Shown here piece by piece: positions 7,404-15,866 of a stretch of 64,000 bases of DNA. Position numbers and translations under genes: made by a program. Every line of letters starts with the position of its first letter. Within the stretch, counting starts at the first letter, position 1. This DNA comes from Conexibacter woesei DSM 14684 (GTDB lineage: Bacteria; Actinomycetota; Thermoleophilia; Solirubrobacterales; Solirubrobacteraceae): contig NC_013739.1 in assembly GCF_000025265.1 (NCBI RefSeq), positions 1,922,001 to 1,986,000 on the forward strand. The letters are read 5' to 3'. Under the pieces are notes generated by a model, which saw only the letters and a program-made list of their open reading frames with translations, made no database searches and had not been told where the DNA came from.

Positions 7404-8281
7404 GCGCGTCGCAGCAGGTCGTAGCGGCCGACGCCGCGTTGGCCTTCCATCCGCCACTCGAAGAAGGCGCAGTCGAGTCGCAGCTCGCCGAGGTCGAACG
7501 TCGTCCCGCAGACAGCGTCGCCGGCGGCGCGCAGCGGACCGTGCTCGCCCTCCTCGTCGACCCACAGCTCGAGGCCGGCGCGCAGCTGACGTCCGTCGGC
7601 GTCGATCGCGGTCGACAGCCGCGGGTCGTCGATCGCCGTCGGCTGCTCGTCGAGCAGGTACGCGCTGACGACTTCGTCCTCGTGACCGGCGGCGCCGCGC
7701 GGGCGCACCGACGCGAGCGTGACGCCGTGCTCGTCGTCGAGCCAGACCGCGAGCGTGCGCGACAGCTCGATCCGCTGCCAGTCCGGCGCGCCCCACTGAT
7801 GGCCCCGTTGGCCGAGGCAGTCGACCTTCCAGCTGCGCTCGCCGACGAGCACTCTGCCGCGGACGCGGCAGAGCTGCTCGTAGCCGTGGAACGCGGCGGC
7901 GCTCGCGGCGAGCGCGCCCTGGCCGATCTCGGCCGGCGCGCCGAGCGCGTCGAAGCGCAGCTCGAAGCCGCCGTCGTCGCCGTCGTAGGAGACCGTCCAG
8001 CTGCGCAGCGGCTCGACGATCGCGGCGGTCACGTCGCCGGCCTCGACGCGTGTCCAGTCGAGCTGCGCCAGCTCGACGGCGCCGGAGGAGCCGACCGCGA
8101 CGACGCCTCTGTTGTGGAACAGGAGCGCGATGCTGCTGGTGCGCGGCGGGGTGCCGGGCACGAGCCCGATCCGCGCGCTGCCGTAGAGGCCGGTCGCCGG
8201 GTCGCCGAAGGCGTAGGTGACGGCGTCACCGAAGCCTTCGCCCTCGGCGGGGCGGGGGGATTCGTGCTCTGGCCCGATCAT
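7400..8281 (-). CDS. AttH/CrtC-like beta-barrel protein of unknown function
   Basis: 293 residues. The ATG at 8281 overlaps the FxsA stop as ATGA, and its own end overlaps the HAD start as GTGA. The sequence is strand-rich with many Trp, Gly and Asp residues: WTVSYDGDDGGFELRFDALG, CLGQRGHQWGAPDWQRIELS and a C-terminal FEWRMEGQRGVGRYDLL. Such proteins in actinobacteria have the double-lipocalin fold related to AttH and hydroxyneurosporene synthase. No signal peptide is seen. I infer the fold from pattern only; the substrate is unknown. Tight coupling suggests a shared task with FxsA and the HAD enzyme. Confidence 0.6.
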   Translation of the reverse strand: MIGPEHESPRPAEGEGFGDAVTYAFGDPATGLYGSARIGLVPGTPPRTSSIALLFHNRGVVAVGSSGAVELAQLDWTRVEAGDVTAAIVEPLRSWTVSYDGDDGGFELRFDALGAPAEIGQGALAASAAAFHGYEQLCRVRGRVLVGERSWKVDCLGQRGHQWGAPDWQRIELSRTLAVWLDDEHGVTLASVRPRGAAGHEDEVVSAYLLDEQPTAIDDPRLSTAIDADGRQLRAGLELWVDEEGEHGPLRAAGDAVCGTTFDLGELRLDCAFFEWRMEGQRGVGRYDLLRRA

Positions 8282-8763
8282 CCGCGCAGCTGCGGGCCGG
8301 GGCCGTCGACGTCATGTCCGGTGGAGTCCACGTCGTAATCCTGCCGTGCGCGAGCGCGCGATGCTCCGCCGACGCTCCCGCCGACCGCGGCGGCGGTCAT
8401 CACCATCCGGCCGCGCGCGCCGCTCAGCAGCGCCTTGCGGACGAGCACGCGGGAAGGCGGCAGGAGCAGCAGCAGCCCGAACACGTCGCTGATGAAGCCG
8501 GGCACGATCAGCAGCATCCCGCCGAAGATGACGAGCGCGCCGTCGACGACCTCGCGGGCCGGCGCGCGGCCGGCGTTGAGGGCGCCGCGGAAGCGGCGCC
8601 AGACGAGCCGGCCCTGCGCCCGCAGCAGCACGGTGCCGAGCACGGAGGAGAGGATCAGCAGCCCGATCGTCGGCAGCGCGCCGATCGCCTGGCCGACCTG
8701 GATGATCACGTACAGCTCCGCGATCGGGACGAGCAGCAGGAGCAGCAGCAGGAGGATGACCAT
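8278..8763 (-). CDS. fxsA: FxsA-family membrane protein
   Basis: 161 residues from ATG 8763; a GTG one codon earlier is possible, but ATG 8763 lies 8 nt after TAGTCT, the spacing expected for a leaderless message. FxsA features are clear: LLLLLLLLVPIAELYVIIQVG, then GLLILSSVLGTVLLRAQG and GGMLLIVPGFISDVFGLLLL, giving three to four membrane segments. The C-terminus is a charged, disordered tail of ~45 residues. FxsA is known in E. coli for relieving phage T7 exclusion by F plasmid when overproduced; its cellular role remains unclear. First gene of the FxsA/AttH-like/HAD operon. Confidence 0.9.
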   Translation of the reverse strand: MVILLLLLLLLVPIAELYVIIQVGQAIGALPTIGLLILSSVLGTVLLRAQGRLVWRRFRGALNAGRAPAREVVDGALVIFGGMLLIVPGFISDVFGLLLLLPPSRVLVRKALLSGARGRMVMTAAAVGGSVGGASRARARQDYDVDSTGHDVDGPGPQLRG

Positions 8764-8771
8764 CACCTCAG

Positions 8772-8777
8772 AGACTA
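8772..8777 (-). promoter_or_regulatory. -10 box TAGTCT of the fxsA operon
   Basis: On the minus strand TAGTCT ends 8 nt before ATG 8763, placing transcription start at or beside the start codon. Confidence 0.5.
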
Positions 8778-8811
8778 CCCGTGCGCCACGCCGGGCTCAG
8801 AGCGAGCGGCG

Positions 8812-9228
8812 TCAGGCGTGGGCGACGCGCACGCGCGCGGCGGAGGGCGTCAGCCCGGGCATCGTCGCGGTCGCGCGGTCGACCCGGACGTCCGGCAGGC
8901 GGTCGAGCCCGACCAGCTCGATCAGCGCGACGATCTGCGGCTGGGCGTTGCAGAGCGCGACGGCGAGGCCGTCAGCACGCAGCCGGCGCGCGAGCATCAT
9001 GAAGTCGAGCATCAGCGAGGCGTCGGCCCAGGTCAGCTCGGAGAGGTCGATCACGACGTCGGACTGCGCCTTGATCGCGCGTGCGAGCGCCGGACGCCGG
9101 CGCGCCTGCGTCGCTCGGTCCTCGTCTCCGGAACAGCGCAGCGTCGGCGGGTGTTCGGCGTAGTCGACGATGGGCGCGAACCTAACGAACCCTTCAGCAT
9201 CTGCGCAACTAGATAAGTGGACTCTCAC
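8812..9228 (-). CDS. STAS-domain protein (anti-anti-sigma-like)
   Basis: The frame ends at 8812; GTG 9228 is the best available start (138 residues) but is uncertain, as no Shine-Dalgarno site precedes it. A STAS fold spans ~28-125: PTLRCSGDEDRATQARR, SDVVIDLSELTWADASLMLDFM and GLAVALCNAQPQIVALIELVGLDRL. In SpoIIAA the regulated serine stands in DxSxxxxxD; here the matching segment is DLSELTWADASLM, and both Ser residues are candidates. Such proteins bind anti-sigma kinases, or sense ligands when part of larger complexes. No kinase gene is next to it, and the neighbour in the other direction is the divergent SufT gene. Confidence 0.7.
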   Translation of the reverse strand: MRVHLSSCADAEGFVRFAPIVDYAEHPPTLRCSGDEDRATQARRRPALARAIKAQSDVVIDLSELTWADASLMLDFMMLARRLRADGLAVALCNAQPQIVALIELVGLDRLPDVRVDRATATMPGLTPSAARVRVAHA

Positions 9229-9263
9229 CTTCGTCGGGTCACAACCGGCGTCGCCGCGACCGA

Positions 9264-9283
9264 CGCGCGCGCGTACGCGCGCG
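9264..9283. repeat. alternating CG palindrome
   Basis: Twenty bases alternate strictly between pyrimidine and purine, and the inner 18 (9266-9283) form a perfect palindrome centred on TA. It lies between the divergent STAS and SufT genes. Such tracts can adopt Z-DNA or cruciform forms under supercoiling; no function is shown. Confidence 0.4.
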
Positions 9284-9317
9284 AGAGCGCGCGAGCGGGG
9301 TCTCGCGACGCGTCGTC

Positions 9318-9323
9318 TAGACT
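9318..9323 (+). promoter_or_regulatory. -10 box TAGACT of the sufT-like gene
   Basis: TAGACT ends 7 nt before GTG 9331, so the message is predicted to be leaderless. Confidence 0.55.
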
Positions 9324-9330
9324 CAGATCC

Positions 9331-9627
9331 GTGCCCACGATCGAAGAAGTGAACGACGCGCTGTCGAACGTCATCGACCCCGAGCTGGGGCTCGACTTCG
9401 TCGAGCTCGGGCTCGTCTACGACGTCGAGGTCGACGGCTCCACCGTCAACATCACGTTCACGCTGACGACGCCGGCGTGCCCGATCGGCCCGCAGGTCAG
9501 CGAGCAGATGGTCGAGTTCGTCGGCGAGCTCGACGACGTCGACCACGTCAACCCGAAGATGGTGTTCACGCCGCCGTGGTCCCCGGACCGCATGAGCGAG
9601 GACGCCAAGTTCGCACTCGGGTTCTGA
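9331..9627 (+). CDS. sufT: MIP18/DUF59 iron-sulfur assembly factor
   Basis: 98 residues from GTG 9331. The whole protein is one MIP18 domain: VNDALSNVIDPELGLDFVEL, LVYDVEVDGSTVNITFTLT, and TPACPIGPQVSEQM with the conserved cysteine of the family. SufT-type proteins help mature Fe-S proteins, and related PaaD and CIA proteins do the same in other pathways. No suf operon is nearby, so it acts as a stand-alone gene here, as it often does. The name sufT is by family rather than by context. Confidence 0.85.
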   Translation: MPTIEEVNDALSNVIDPELGLDFVELGLVYDVEVDGSTVNITFTLTTPACPIGPQVSEQMVEFVGELDDVDHVNPKMVFTPPWSPDRMSEDAKFALGF

Positions 9628-9684
9628 CGCGCCCGTAGCGGCCGCGCACCCGCCGCGTATGGCGGGCGGCACGCGCGTGCGCAC

Positions 9685-9690
9685 TATGCT
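9685..9690 (+). promoter_or_regulatory. -10 box TATGCT of the subtilase gene
   Basis: TATGCT ends 6 nt before the second of two adjacent ATGs (9694 and 9697). The spacing seen elsewhere in this window favours 9697 as the real start. Confidence 0.5.
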
Positions 9691-9693
9691 CGG

Positions 9694-11352
9694 ATGATGG
9701 TCCGCCGCGTGCTGCCGACGGTCGTCGCGGGGCTCGTGCTCGCAGCGTCCGCAGGCCCCGCGAACGCCGCGCCGACCGGCCGTCTCGTCGTGCTCGGCGA
9801 GCCCGGCGCCGCGGCCGCGGTCCGCGCCGGCGCGGCGGCAGCCGGCGAACGGCGCGCGGGACCCGACGTGCCGCAGATCGGCCTCGTCACCGTGCGTCCG
9901 CGCCGCGGCGAGTCGCTCGCCCACGCCGCACGTCGGATCGCGGCACGACCCGGCGTCACGCACGTCGAGACCGAGCGGCGCATGCGCCTGCGCGCGCTGC
10001 CGAACGATCCCGCGCTCGCGACGACCGATCCGGTCGCCGGCACGTTGACGTCGCAGCTCCCGTCCGGCACGCCGCAGCAGTGGACGCCGCAGCGCGAGGG
10101 CTTCCCCGGCGCATGGGACGTGACGAAGGGCGCGACGGCGCTCGTCGGCGTGATCGACACCGGCGTCGACGCGAGCCATCCTGACCTCCAGGGGAAGCTC
10201 GCGCAGCTTGTCGACCAGCAGCAGCCCGCGGGCCTCAGAGGACCCGCTGGCGTCGACGAGGAGGGCCATGGGACGCACGTCGCCTCGCTCGCCTGCGCCG
10301 CGACTGGCAACGGCATCGGGATCGCGGGCGCCGGCCACGACTGCCGGCTCGTGATCGAGAAGACCGACCTCAGCGACGCGAGCATCGCGGCGTCGATCGT
10401 CGACGCGACCGATCGCGGCGTCCACGCGATCAACATGAGCTTCGGCGCCGACGGGACGCGGCCGGCGAGCGTCGCGATCAAGCGCGCCGTCCGCTACGCC
10501 GCCCACCGCGACGTCGTGCTCGTCGCGGCCGCCGCCGACGAGCCGGTCAGAGAGCAGGGCGACCCGTCGAACCTGCTGCAGCCGACCGGCACCGGGCCGG
10601 ACCTCGACGCCGGCGTGGGGCTGAGCGTGACGGCGGCGACCTACGCCGACGAGCGGGCGTCGTTCGCCGGTTTCGGCTCGCAGATCTCGCTCGCCGCGTA
10701 CGGCGCGGCCGGCATCGCCGGCTCGGCGCCGCCCGGCATCGTCGGCGCCTTCCCGAGCGGGCTGACGCGCTTCGAGCAGGGCACGCGGCCGTGCGGCTGC
10801 CGCACCAGCGTCGGCGGCGACACGCGCTACGGCTACCTCGCGGGCACGTCGATGGCGGCGCCGCAGGTCGCCGCGGCGGCCGCGCTGGTGCGGACGCTGA
10901 ACCCCGACCTGCCCGGCCGCGAGGTCGTGCGGCTGCTCAAGCGCACCGCCAGCCGCCCCGCCGGTGCGGGCTGGAGCGCCGACCTCGGCTGGGGCATCCT
11001 CGACGCGGGACGGGCGCTGGCGAGCGCCCGCACGATCGACCGTGGGCGACCGGTCTCGCAGCTGTCGGCGGCGCCGGGCGCGCGCGCCGGCACGGTCAGC
11101 CTGCGCTGGACGGCGAACGACCCCGCACCTGAGGGCGTGCTCGCCAGCGGCGTCAGAACGGTGGAGGTCGTCGCGGTGCGGCTGCCGGATCGCCGCGTGC
11201 AGCGGCGCACGCTGCGCGCCGGCCAGCAGACGACGACGTTCCGCGGCGACCCCGGCGCGCGCTACGCCTTCTTCACGCTCGCGCGGGACCGCGCCGGCAA
11301 CGAGGAACGACGGCCGGCGCGCGCCGACGCCGTCGTGCGCGCGCCGAGCTAG
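9694..11352 (+). CDS. secreted S8 (subtilisin-like) serine protease
   Basis: 552 residues with a signal peptide (VLPTVVAGLVLAASAGPANA). A propeptide-like region spans ~28-100. The triad is clear: Asp155 in GVIDTGVDASHPDL, His192 in GHGTHVASL, Ser386 in GTSMAAPQVA. The oxyanion-hole segment, normally AAGN, reads VAAAADEP, with Asp282 where Asn is expected. A C-terminal module (~425-552) contains SLRWTANDPAPEGVLASGVR and YAFFTLARDRAGNEERRP, a fibronectin-like domain common in actinobacterial exoproteins. It probably degrades extracellular protein or processes wall proteins. It stands alone between SufT and a convergent acyltransferase. Confidence 0.92.
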   Translation: MMVRRVLPTVVAGLVLAASAGPANAAPTGRLVVLGEPGAAAAVRAGAAAAGERRAGPDVPQIGLVTVRPRRGESLAHAARRIAARPGVTHVETERRMRLRALPNDPALATTDPVAGTLTSQLPSGTPQQWTPQREGFPGAWDVTKGATALVGVIDTGVDASHPDLQGKLAQLVDQQQPAGLRGPAGVDEEGHGTHVASLACAATGNGIGIAGAGHDCRLVIEKTDLSDASIAASIVDATDRGVHAINMSFGADGTRPASVAIKRAVRYAAHRDVVLVAAAADEPVREQGDPSNLLQPTGTGPDLDAGVGLSVTAATYADERASFAGFGSQISLAAYGAAGIAGSAPPGIVGAFPSGLTRFEQGTRPCGCRTSVGGDTRYGYLAGTSMAAPQVAAAAALVRTLNPDLPGREVVRLLKRTASRPAGAGWSADLGWGILDAGRALASARTIDRGRPVSQLSAAPGARAGTVSLRWTANDPAPEGVLASGVRTVEVVAVRLPDRRVQRRTLRAGQQTTTFRGDPGARYAFFTLARDRAGNEERRPARADAVVRAPS

Positions 11353-11387
11353 GGCGCGCACTCCGCTCGGAGCCACGCAACGCGCCG

Positions 11388-13103
11388 CTACGAGTCGCGG
11401 CGGCCGTTCGGCGCGGTGCCGTTGGGCGACGACGAGCGGCGCCGGCGCGCGCGCATCGCGGCGCCCGGGCCGTCAGGACGCGAGACCGGCCCGCGCGGCA
11501 GCAGCTGCGGCTCGCCGGACGCGCTCGGCACGGCGTCGTCGCCCGCGTCCTGGCGCGGCGCGGGCGCGGGCACGGCGGCCGCGGTCGCCGGAGCTCTCGG
11601 CGTGCGCGTCGGCGGCCGTCTGCGTCTCGCTCTCGCTCTCGGCGGCGCCGGCGGCGGCTCGGTCGCGGCGCCGACAGCGGCGCGGGCGCCGGCGATACGC
11701 GCCTCCTTCGCCTTCGCGACGCGCTTGAGCTCCGCGAGCCCGTCCGCGATCCCGTCGGCGATCATGTCGATGTCGGGCAGCGCGTCGTAGTCGCCGAGCA
11801 GGCCGAAGTTGACGTTGCCGTTGTAGGACATGATCGCGATCGCGAGGCCGTGGTTCTTCGGCAGGAAGGCGATCGGGAAGAGGTCCTGCAGCTCGCGGCC
11901 GAGGACGTAGAGCGGGAACTGCGGACCGGGGACGTTCGTCGTGATGAGGTTGAACAGCCGCGTCGAGAACTGGATCCGCGACGCCTGCGCGAGGATCGTC
12001 GGCGGCGCCAGCTGCTGCACGTCGGCGAGCACCTTCGCGCCGACCGCCTGCTTGGACTCCTTCAGCCCGTCCATCGCCTCCTTGACGAAGCGCAGCCGCG
12101 CGACCGGGTCCCTGATGTAAACGGGCAGCGGGCCGCGCATCAGCACGATCTGGTTGCCGAGCTGATGTCTCTGGTCCTGCGCGCGGATCGAGACCGGCAC
12201 GAGCGCGCGCAGCTCCAGCCCCTCGGTGCGGACGCCGCGCGAGCGCAGCCATCTGCCGAGCGAGCCGGAGACGGTCGCGAGGACGATGTCGTTGACGGTG
12301 CCGCCGAGCACCTTCTTGACGTAGCGGAAGTCCTCGAGCTGGTTGCGCACGATCGCGTAGCGGCGGTGCGGGCCGATCGGCACGTTCAGCGGCGTGTCGG
12401 GCGCCGGGTTCAAGCCCGCCCAGACGATCTCGCCTATGCCCTCCGCGGCTTCCCTCAGCGCTTCGACCGCCCCGCTCGGGTTGGTCGCGGCGCCGATCGC
12501 CTTGCTCGCGACGTCGATCGCCGTCTTCGCGAGCCCGGCGACGCCGGCCGCGACCAGCTCCGCGCTCGTCGGCTCGGGCCGCGGCTGCCACGGCTCCTGC
12601 TCCTGCTCGGGTCTCGGCGGGACCGGCTGGAGGTCGAACAGGACCGTCGCGAGGTCGACGCCCGAGACGCCGTCGACGAGCGCGTGGTGGGTCTTGAAGA
12701 TCAGCGCGAAGCGGTTGCGCTCCAGCCCCTCGACGAACCAGCACTCCCACAGCGGCTTGGAGCGGTCGAGCTGCTGGGAGCCGATCCGCGCGGCAAGGCG
12801 GTAGAGCTGCTGCTCGGTGCCGGGCGCCGGCAGCGCGCTGTGGCGGACGTGGTACTCGAGGTTGAACGTCGGGTCGTCGACCCACAGCGGCCGGCCGCTG
12901 TCGAGCGGCGGGTACGCGAGCTTCTGCCGGTAGCGCGGCACGAAGCTGAGCCGGCTGCGGATGTGGTCGAGCACCGCGGCGAACGGCGGCGGCGGACCCT
13001 CGAAGATCGTGACCGCGCCGATGTGCATGTGCGACGCCGCGTCCTCCTGGTGGAGGAACGACGCATCAACGGCGGTCAGTCGGTCGAGGTGTTCCTGCGC
13101 CAC
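11388..13103 (-). CDS. WS/DGAT wax ester synthase/diacylglycerol O-acyltransferase
   Basis: 571 residues from GTG 13103. The N-terminal half has LTAVDASFLHQEDAASHMHI and the acyl-CoA acyltransferase motif HHALVDG (His139-His140 to Gly145). The C-terminal half has GTVNDIVLATVSGSLGRWL, LVPVSIRAQ and LITTNVPGPQFPLYVLG, all typical of the bacterial bifunctional WS/DGAT family that makes storage triacylglycerol or wax esters from acyl-CoA. A ~90-residue tail rich in Arg, Pro and Ala (from ~480) is absent in most family members and probably disordered. Membrane association is expected. It is convergent with the subtilase gene. Confidence 0.93.
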   Translation of the reverse strand: MAQEHLDRLTAVDASFLHQEDAASHMHIGAVTIFEGPPPPFAAVLDHIRSRLSFVPRYRQKLAYPPLDSGRPLWVDDPTFNLEYHVRHSALPAPGTEQQLYRLAARIGSQQLDRSKPLWECWFVEGLERNRFALIFKTHHALVDGVSGVDLATVLFDLQPVPPRPEQEQEPWQPRPEPTSAELVAAGVAGLAKTAIDVASKAIGAATNPSGAVEALREAAEGIGEIVWAGLNPAPDTPLNVPIGPHRRYAIVRNQLEDFRYVKKVLGGTVNDIVLATVSGSLGRWLRSRGVRTEGLELRALVPVSIRAQDQRHQLGNQIVLMRGPLPVYIRDPVARLRFVKEAMDGLKESKQAVGAKVLADVQQLAPPTILAQASRIQFSTRLFNLITTNVPGPQFPLYVLGRELQDLFPIAFLPKNHGLAIAIMSYNGNVNFGLLGDYDALPDIDMIADGIADGLAELKRVAKAKEARIAGARAAVGAATEPPPAPPRARARRRRPPTRTPRAPATAAAVPAPAPRQDAGDDAVPSASGEPQLLPRGPVSRPDGPGAAMRARRRRSSSPNGTAPNGRRDS

Positions 13104-13236
13104 GCGTTCTCGCCCCCAGCAGCTTTTCAGTGGTCCGGAATTTCAAGCGTATTACCGCAGGCCCGTCGATGCGAGCATGCGCGTTCGATTGCATCCCCAC
13201 ACGCGCCGCGTGCCCGCGCCGTGCGAAGCTGTCCCG

Positions 13237-14184
13237 ATGGCGATGCGCGGATTGGTGGCGTGGGCGCTCGTTCCCGTCTTCCTCTGCGGCGCGATCGGGA
13301 TCGGCGTGGCGATCGTCCTCGCCAACACGGGCGGGGGCGGCAGCGTGCGCGAGCGCGCGCCGGTGGCGCGCGTCGACCGCTTCGACGGTGGACGCGCATA
13401 CGCCGACGTCGCCGCGCAGGTTGCGCGCGGCCCGCGGCCGGCCGGCTCGCCCGCCTCGCGCAGACTCGGCGACTGGCTGCGCCGGCAGCTGCCGGCGGGT
13501 CGCTTCGAGGCGGCGCCGGGCGGTCTGCGCAACGTCGTCGGCGTGCTGCCCGGCGAGGTGCCGGCGATCGTCGTCGGAGCGCACTACGACACCAAGCTGA
13601 TCGACGGCTTCGTCGGCGCCAACGACGGCGGCGCCGGGACCGCCGTCGTGCTGGAGCTGGCGCGGGCGCTGCTGCGCGAGCGGCGCGCCGGCGGCGGCAG
13701 CGGCGGCGCGGCCGGCGCGCGCGAGATCCGCTTCGTCCTGTTCGACGGCGAGGAGTCGCCCGACGACGCGAAGGACTTCTACGCGACGGGGCTGCGCGGC
13801 AGCAAGGCGTACGCGCGGCGCCACGCGAAGGACCTCGACGCTGTCGTCGTCGTCGACTTCGTCGGGCACCGCGGAGTGCGACTGGCGCGAGAGGCCGGTT
13901 CGCACGAGCAGCTGTGGGAGCGCCTGCGCGCGGCGGGCGCGCGCGCCGGCGTCGCGAGCGTCTTCCCTGACGACGACGCCGGCGAGGTGTACGACGACCA
14001 CACGCCGTTCACCCGCGCCGGCGTGCCCGCGATCGACTTGATCGAGCTCGGCTACGCCTGCTTCCACGACGTCTGCGACAGACTCGACCAGATCGACGTG
14101 CGCAGCCTCGACGCGACCGGCGAGGCGCTCGTGGAGCTGCTGCGCCGGCCCGGCGCCGCCGCGGGCCTCGACCGCGTGCGCTAG
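13237..14184 (+). CDS. membrane-anchored M28-family zinc peptidase
   Basis: 315 residues from ATG 13237 (ATG 13243 also possible). Residues 5-30 form an N-terminal membrane anchor. The peptidase domain has the M28 metal ligands: GAHYDT (His116, with Asp118 as helper), ANDGGAG (Asp130), FDGEES (Glu172 catalytic, Glu173 ligand), VDFVGH (Asp207) and DDHTPF (His255). The layout is close to glutaminyl cyclase-like M28 members, so aminopeptidase or glutaminyl cyclase activity is possible, acting outside the membrane. The stop TAG lies inside CTAG shared with the convergent lepB stop. Confidence 0.88.
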   Translation: MAMRGLVAWALVPVFLCGAIGIGVAIVLANTGGGGSVRERAPVARVDRFDGGRAYADVAAQVARGPRPAGSPASRRLGDWLRRQLPAGRFEAAPGGLRNVVGVLPGEVPAIVVGAHYDTKLIDGFVGANDGGAGTAVVLELARALLRERRAGGGSGGAAGAREIRFVLFDGEESPDDAKDFYATGLRGSKAYARRHAKDLDAVVVVDFVGHRGVRLAREAGSHEQLWERLRAAGARAGVASVFPDDDAGEVYDDHTPFTRAGVPAIDLIELGYACFHDVCDRLDQIDVRSLDATGEALVELLRRPGAAAGLDRVR

Positions 14185-14834
14185 AAGACGCCGATCCGCT
14201 TCGGCGGCCAGTAGGTCGCGAACGCGGTGCCGATCAGCCAGTCCTTCGGGACCGGCCCCCAGTAGCGGCTGTCGTCGGACGCGCCGCGGTTGTCGCCCAT
14301 CATGTAGAAGCTGCCCTCCGGCACGGTGATCGCCGCCGGGAAGTCGCAGCCGAAGCCGTTGCCGCAGGCGTTGATGAACGACTCTCTCTGGAGTCTGCCG
14401 TTGCGGACGACGTGCCCGCCGCGTATCGAGATGCGGTCGCCGCCGACGCCGACGACGCGCTTGATGAACGTCTGGTCGGACTCCTCCGGCGTCGCCGTCG
14501 AGCAGGCGCGCTGGCTGCCGTTGCCCTCGTCGAGCGCCCCGCAGCGGGCCGGCTGGACGTCCGCGCCGGCCGGCGGGTGGAAGACGACGATGTCGCCGAC
14601 GGACGGGTCGCCGAAGTTCATGCCGACGCGGTTGACGAGCACGCGCTGGCCGATGTCGAGCGTCGGCTCCATCGAGCCGCTCGGGATCCTGTAGGTCTTC
14701 ACCAGGAACAGCTGGATCAGGAAGGCGAGCAGGAGCGCGAAGACGACGATGCCGACCAGCTCGACGACCTTGCCGGTACCGGACTTCTCCTGCTTCGGCG
14801 AGAGTCCCCCGCTGTCGTTTCGCACCATCGCCAC
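14181..14834 (-). CDS. lepB: signal peptidase I
   Basis: 217 residues from GTG 14834 (ATG 14828 possible). One membrane segment (VELVGIVVFALLLAFLIQLF) precedes box B, PSGSMEPTL, with nucleophile Ser54. Box D, FIKRVVGVGGD, supplies the general base Lys125, and box E is MGDNRGASDDSRYWGPV. An insert at ~95-118 with two cysteines (C98, C111) and a second pair (NACGNGFGC) may form disulfides outside the membrane. The enzyme removes signal peptides from exported proteins, of which this window has many. The gene is divergent from ispH. Confidence 0.96.
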   Translation of the reverse strand: MAMVRNDSGGLSPKQEKSGTGKVVELVGIVVFALLLAFLIQLFLVKTYRIPSGSMEPTLDIGQRVLVNRVGMNFGDPSVGDIVVFHPPAGADVQPARCGALDEGNGSQRACSTATPEESDQTFIKRVVGVGGDRISIRGGHVVRNGRLQRESFINACGNGFGCDFPAAITVPEGSFYMMGDNRGASDDSRYWGPVPKDWLIGTAFATYWPPKRIGVF

Positions 14835-14856
14835 GTGAAGACCGTAGAGGGTCGCC

Positions 14857-14862
14857 TATGCT
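14857..14862 (+). promoter_or_regulatory. -10 box TATGCT of ispH
   Basis: TATGCT ends 12 nt before ATG 14875, predicting a leader of about 5 nt without a Shine-Dalgarno site. Confidence 0.45.
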
Positions 14863-14874
14863 GTGTCGAGCCAC

Positions 14875-15834
14875 ATGCGTCCCGCCCCGGAAAAGATCCT
14901 CCTCGCCTCGCCGCGCGGCTACTGCGCCGGCGTCGACCGCGCCGTCCAGACCGTCGAGCGCGCGCTCGACTTCCACGGCGCGCCGGTCTACGTGCGCAAG
15001 GAGATCGTCCACAACAAGCACGTCGTCGAGCAGCTGCGCTCGCGCGGTGCGATCTTCGTCGAGGACGAGACCGAGGTGCCGGAGGGCTCGACGGTCGTCT
15101 TCTCCGCCCACGGCGTCGCGCCGAGCGTGCACGAGAACTCCGCCAAGCGCGGCCTCAACACGATCGACGCGACCTGCCCGCTCGTGACCAAGGTCCACCG
15201 CGAGGCGGTCAGATTCGCCGCCGACGACTACACGATCGTCCTGATCGGCCACGCGGGCCACGAGGAGGTCGAGGGCACGATGGGCGAGGCGCCCGACCAC
15301 ATCGTGCTCGTCGAGACCGAGGACGACGTCGACGCGCTCGAGATCGGCGACCCGGACCGCGTCGCGTACATCTCGCAGACGACGCTGTCGGTCGACGAGA
15401 CGCGCGCGATCATCGCCCGCCTGCGCGAGAAGTTCCCCAACATCACCGGTCCCCGCACCGACGACATCTGCTACGCCACGACCAACCGCCAGCTCGCGGT
15501 CAAGCAGCTCGCGAGAGCGTGCGACCTCGTGCTCGTGATCGGCTCGCAGAACTCGTCGAACTCGCAACGGCTCGTCGACGTCACGCGCGAGCTGGGGACC
15601 GACTCGTACCTGATCGACCACGAGGGTCAGGTCGACGAGACGTGGCTGGAGGGGCGCCGCGTCGTCGGCATCACCTCGGGCGCGAGCGCGCCGGAGGAGC
15701 TGGTGCAGCGCCTCGTCGCGTTCTTCAGAGCGCGCGGCACCGAGTCGGTCGAGGAGCTGGAGGTCGTCCAGGAGGACGTCCGCTTCATGCTGCCGAAGCC
15801 GATCCGCCAGGCGTTGGCGGCGCAGTCGGCGTAA
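14875..15834 (+). CDS. ispH: 4-hydroxy-3-methylbut-2-enyl diphosphate reductase
   Basis: 319 residues from ATG 14875. Last enzyme of the MEP isoprenoid pathway: reduces HMBPP to IPP and DMAPP using a 4Fe-4S cluster. The three cluster cysteines are in place: Cys17 in [10 protein letters not shown], Cys101 in [10 protein letters not shown] and Cys199 in [11 protein letters not shown]. Other family marks are [42 protein letters not shown] and [13 protein letters not shown]. Full length. It is followed 32 nt later by a phosphoesterase gene. Confidence 0.97.
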   Translation: MRPAPEKILLASPRGYCAGVDRAVQTVERALDFHGAPVYVRKEIVHNKHVVEQLRSRGAIFVEDETEVPEGSTVVFSAHGVAPSVHENSAKRGLNTIDATCPLVTKVHREAVRFAADDYTIVLIGHAGHEEVEGTMGEAPDHIVLVETEDDVDALEIGDPDRVAYISQTTLSVDETRAIIARLREKFPNITGPRTDDICYATTNRQLAVKQLARACDLVLVIGSQNSSNSQRLVDVTRELGTDSYLIDHEGQVDETWLEGRRVVGITSGASAPEELVQRLVAFFRARGTESVEELEVVQEDVRFMLPKPIRQALAAQSA

Positions 15835-15866
15835 CGCGCGCGCCGGGACCGCGAGCGCCCGCGGCC

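Noticed and set aside
8815-11376. Very long minus-strand open frame (854 codons) antisense to the subtilase gene
   Set aside because: Only its last ~138 codons (the STAS protein) read like protein; the rest is Arg/Ala/Pro-rich shadow coding opposite a clear S8 protease with signal peptide and catalytic triad.
13066-15621. Long minus-strand frame (851 codons) across the M28 gene, lepB and ispH
   Set aside because: Composition is typical of an antisense shadow in high-GC DNA and it runs across three well-supported genes in other frames.
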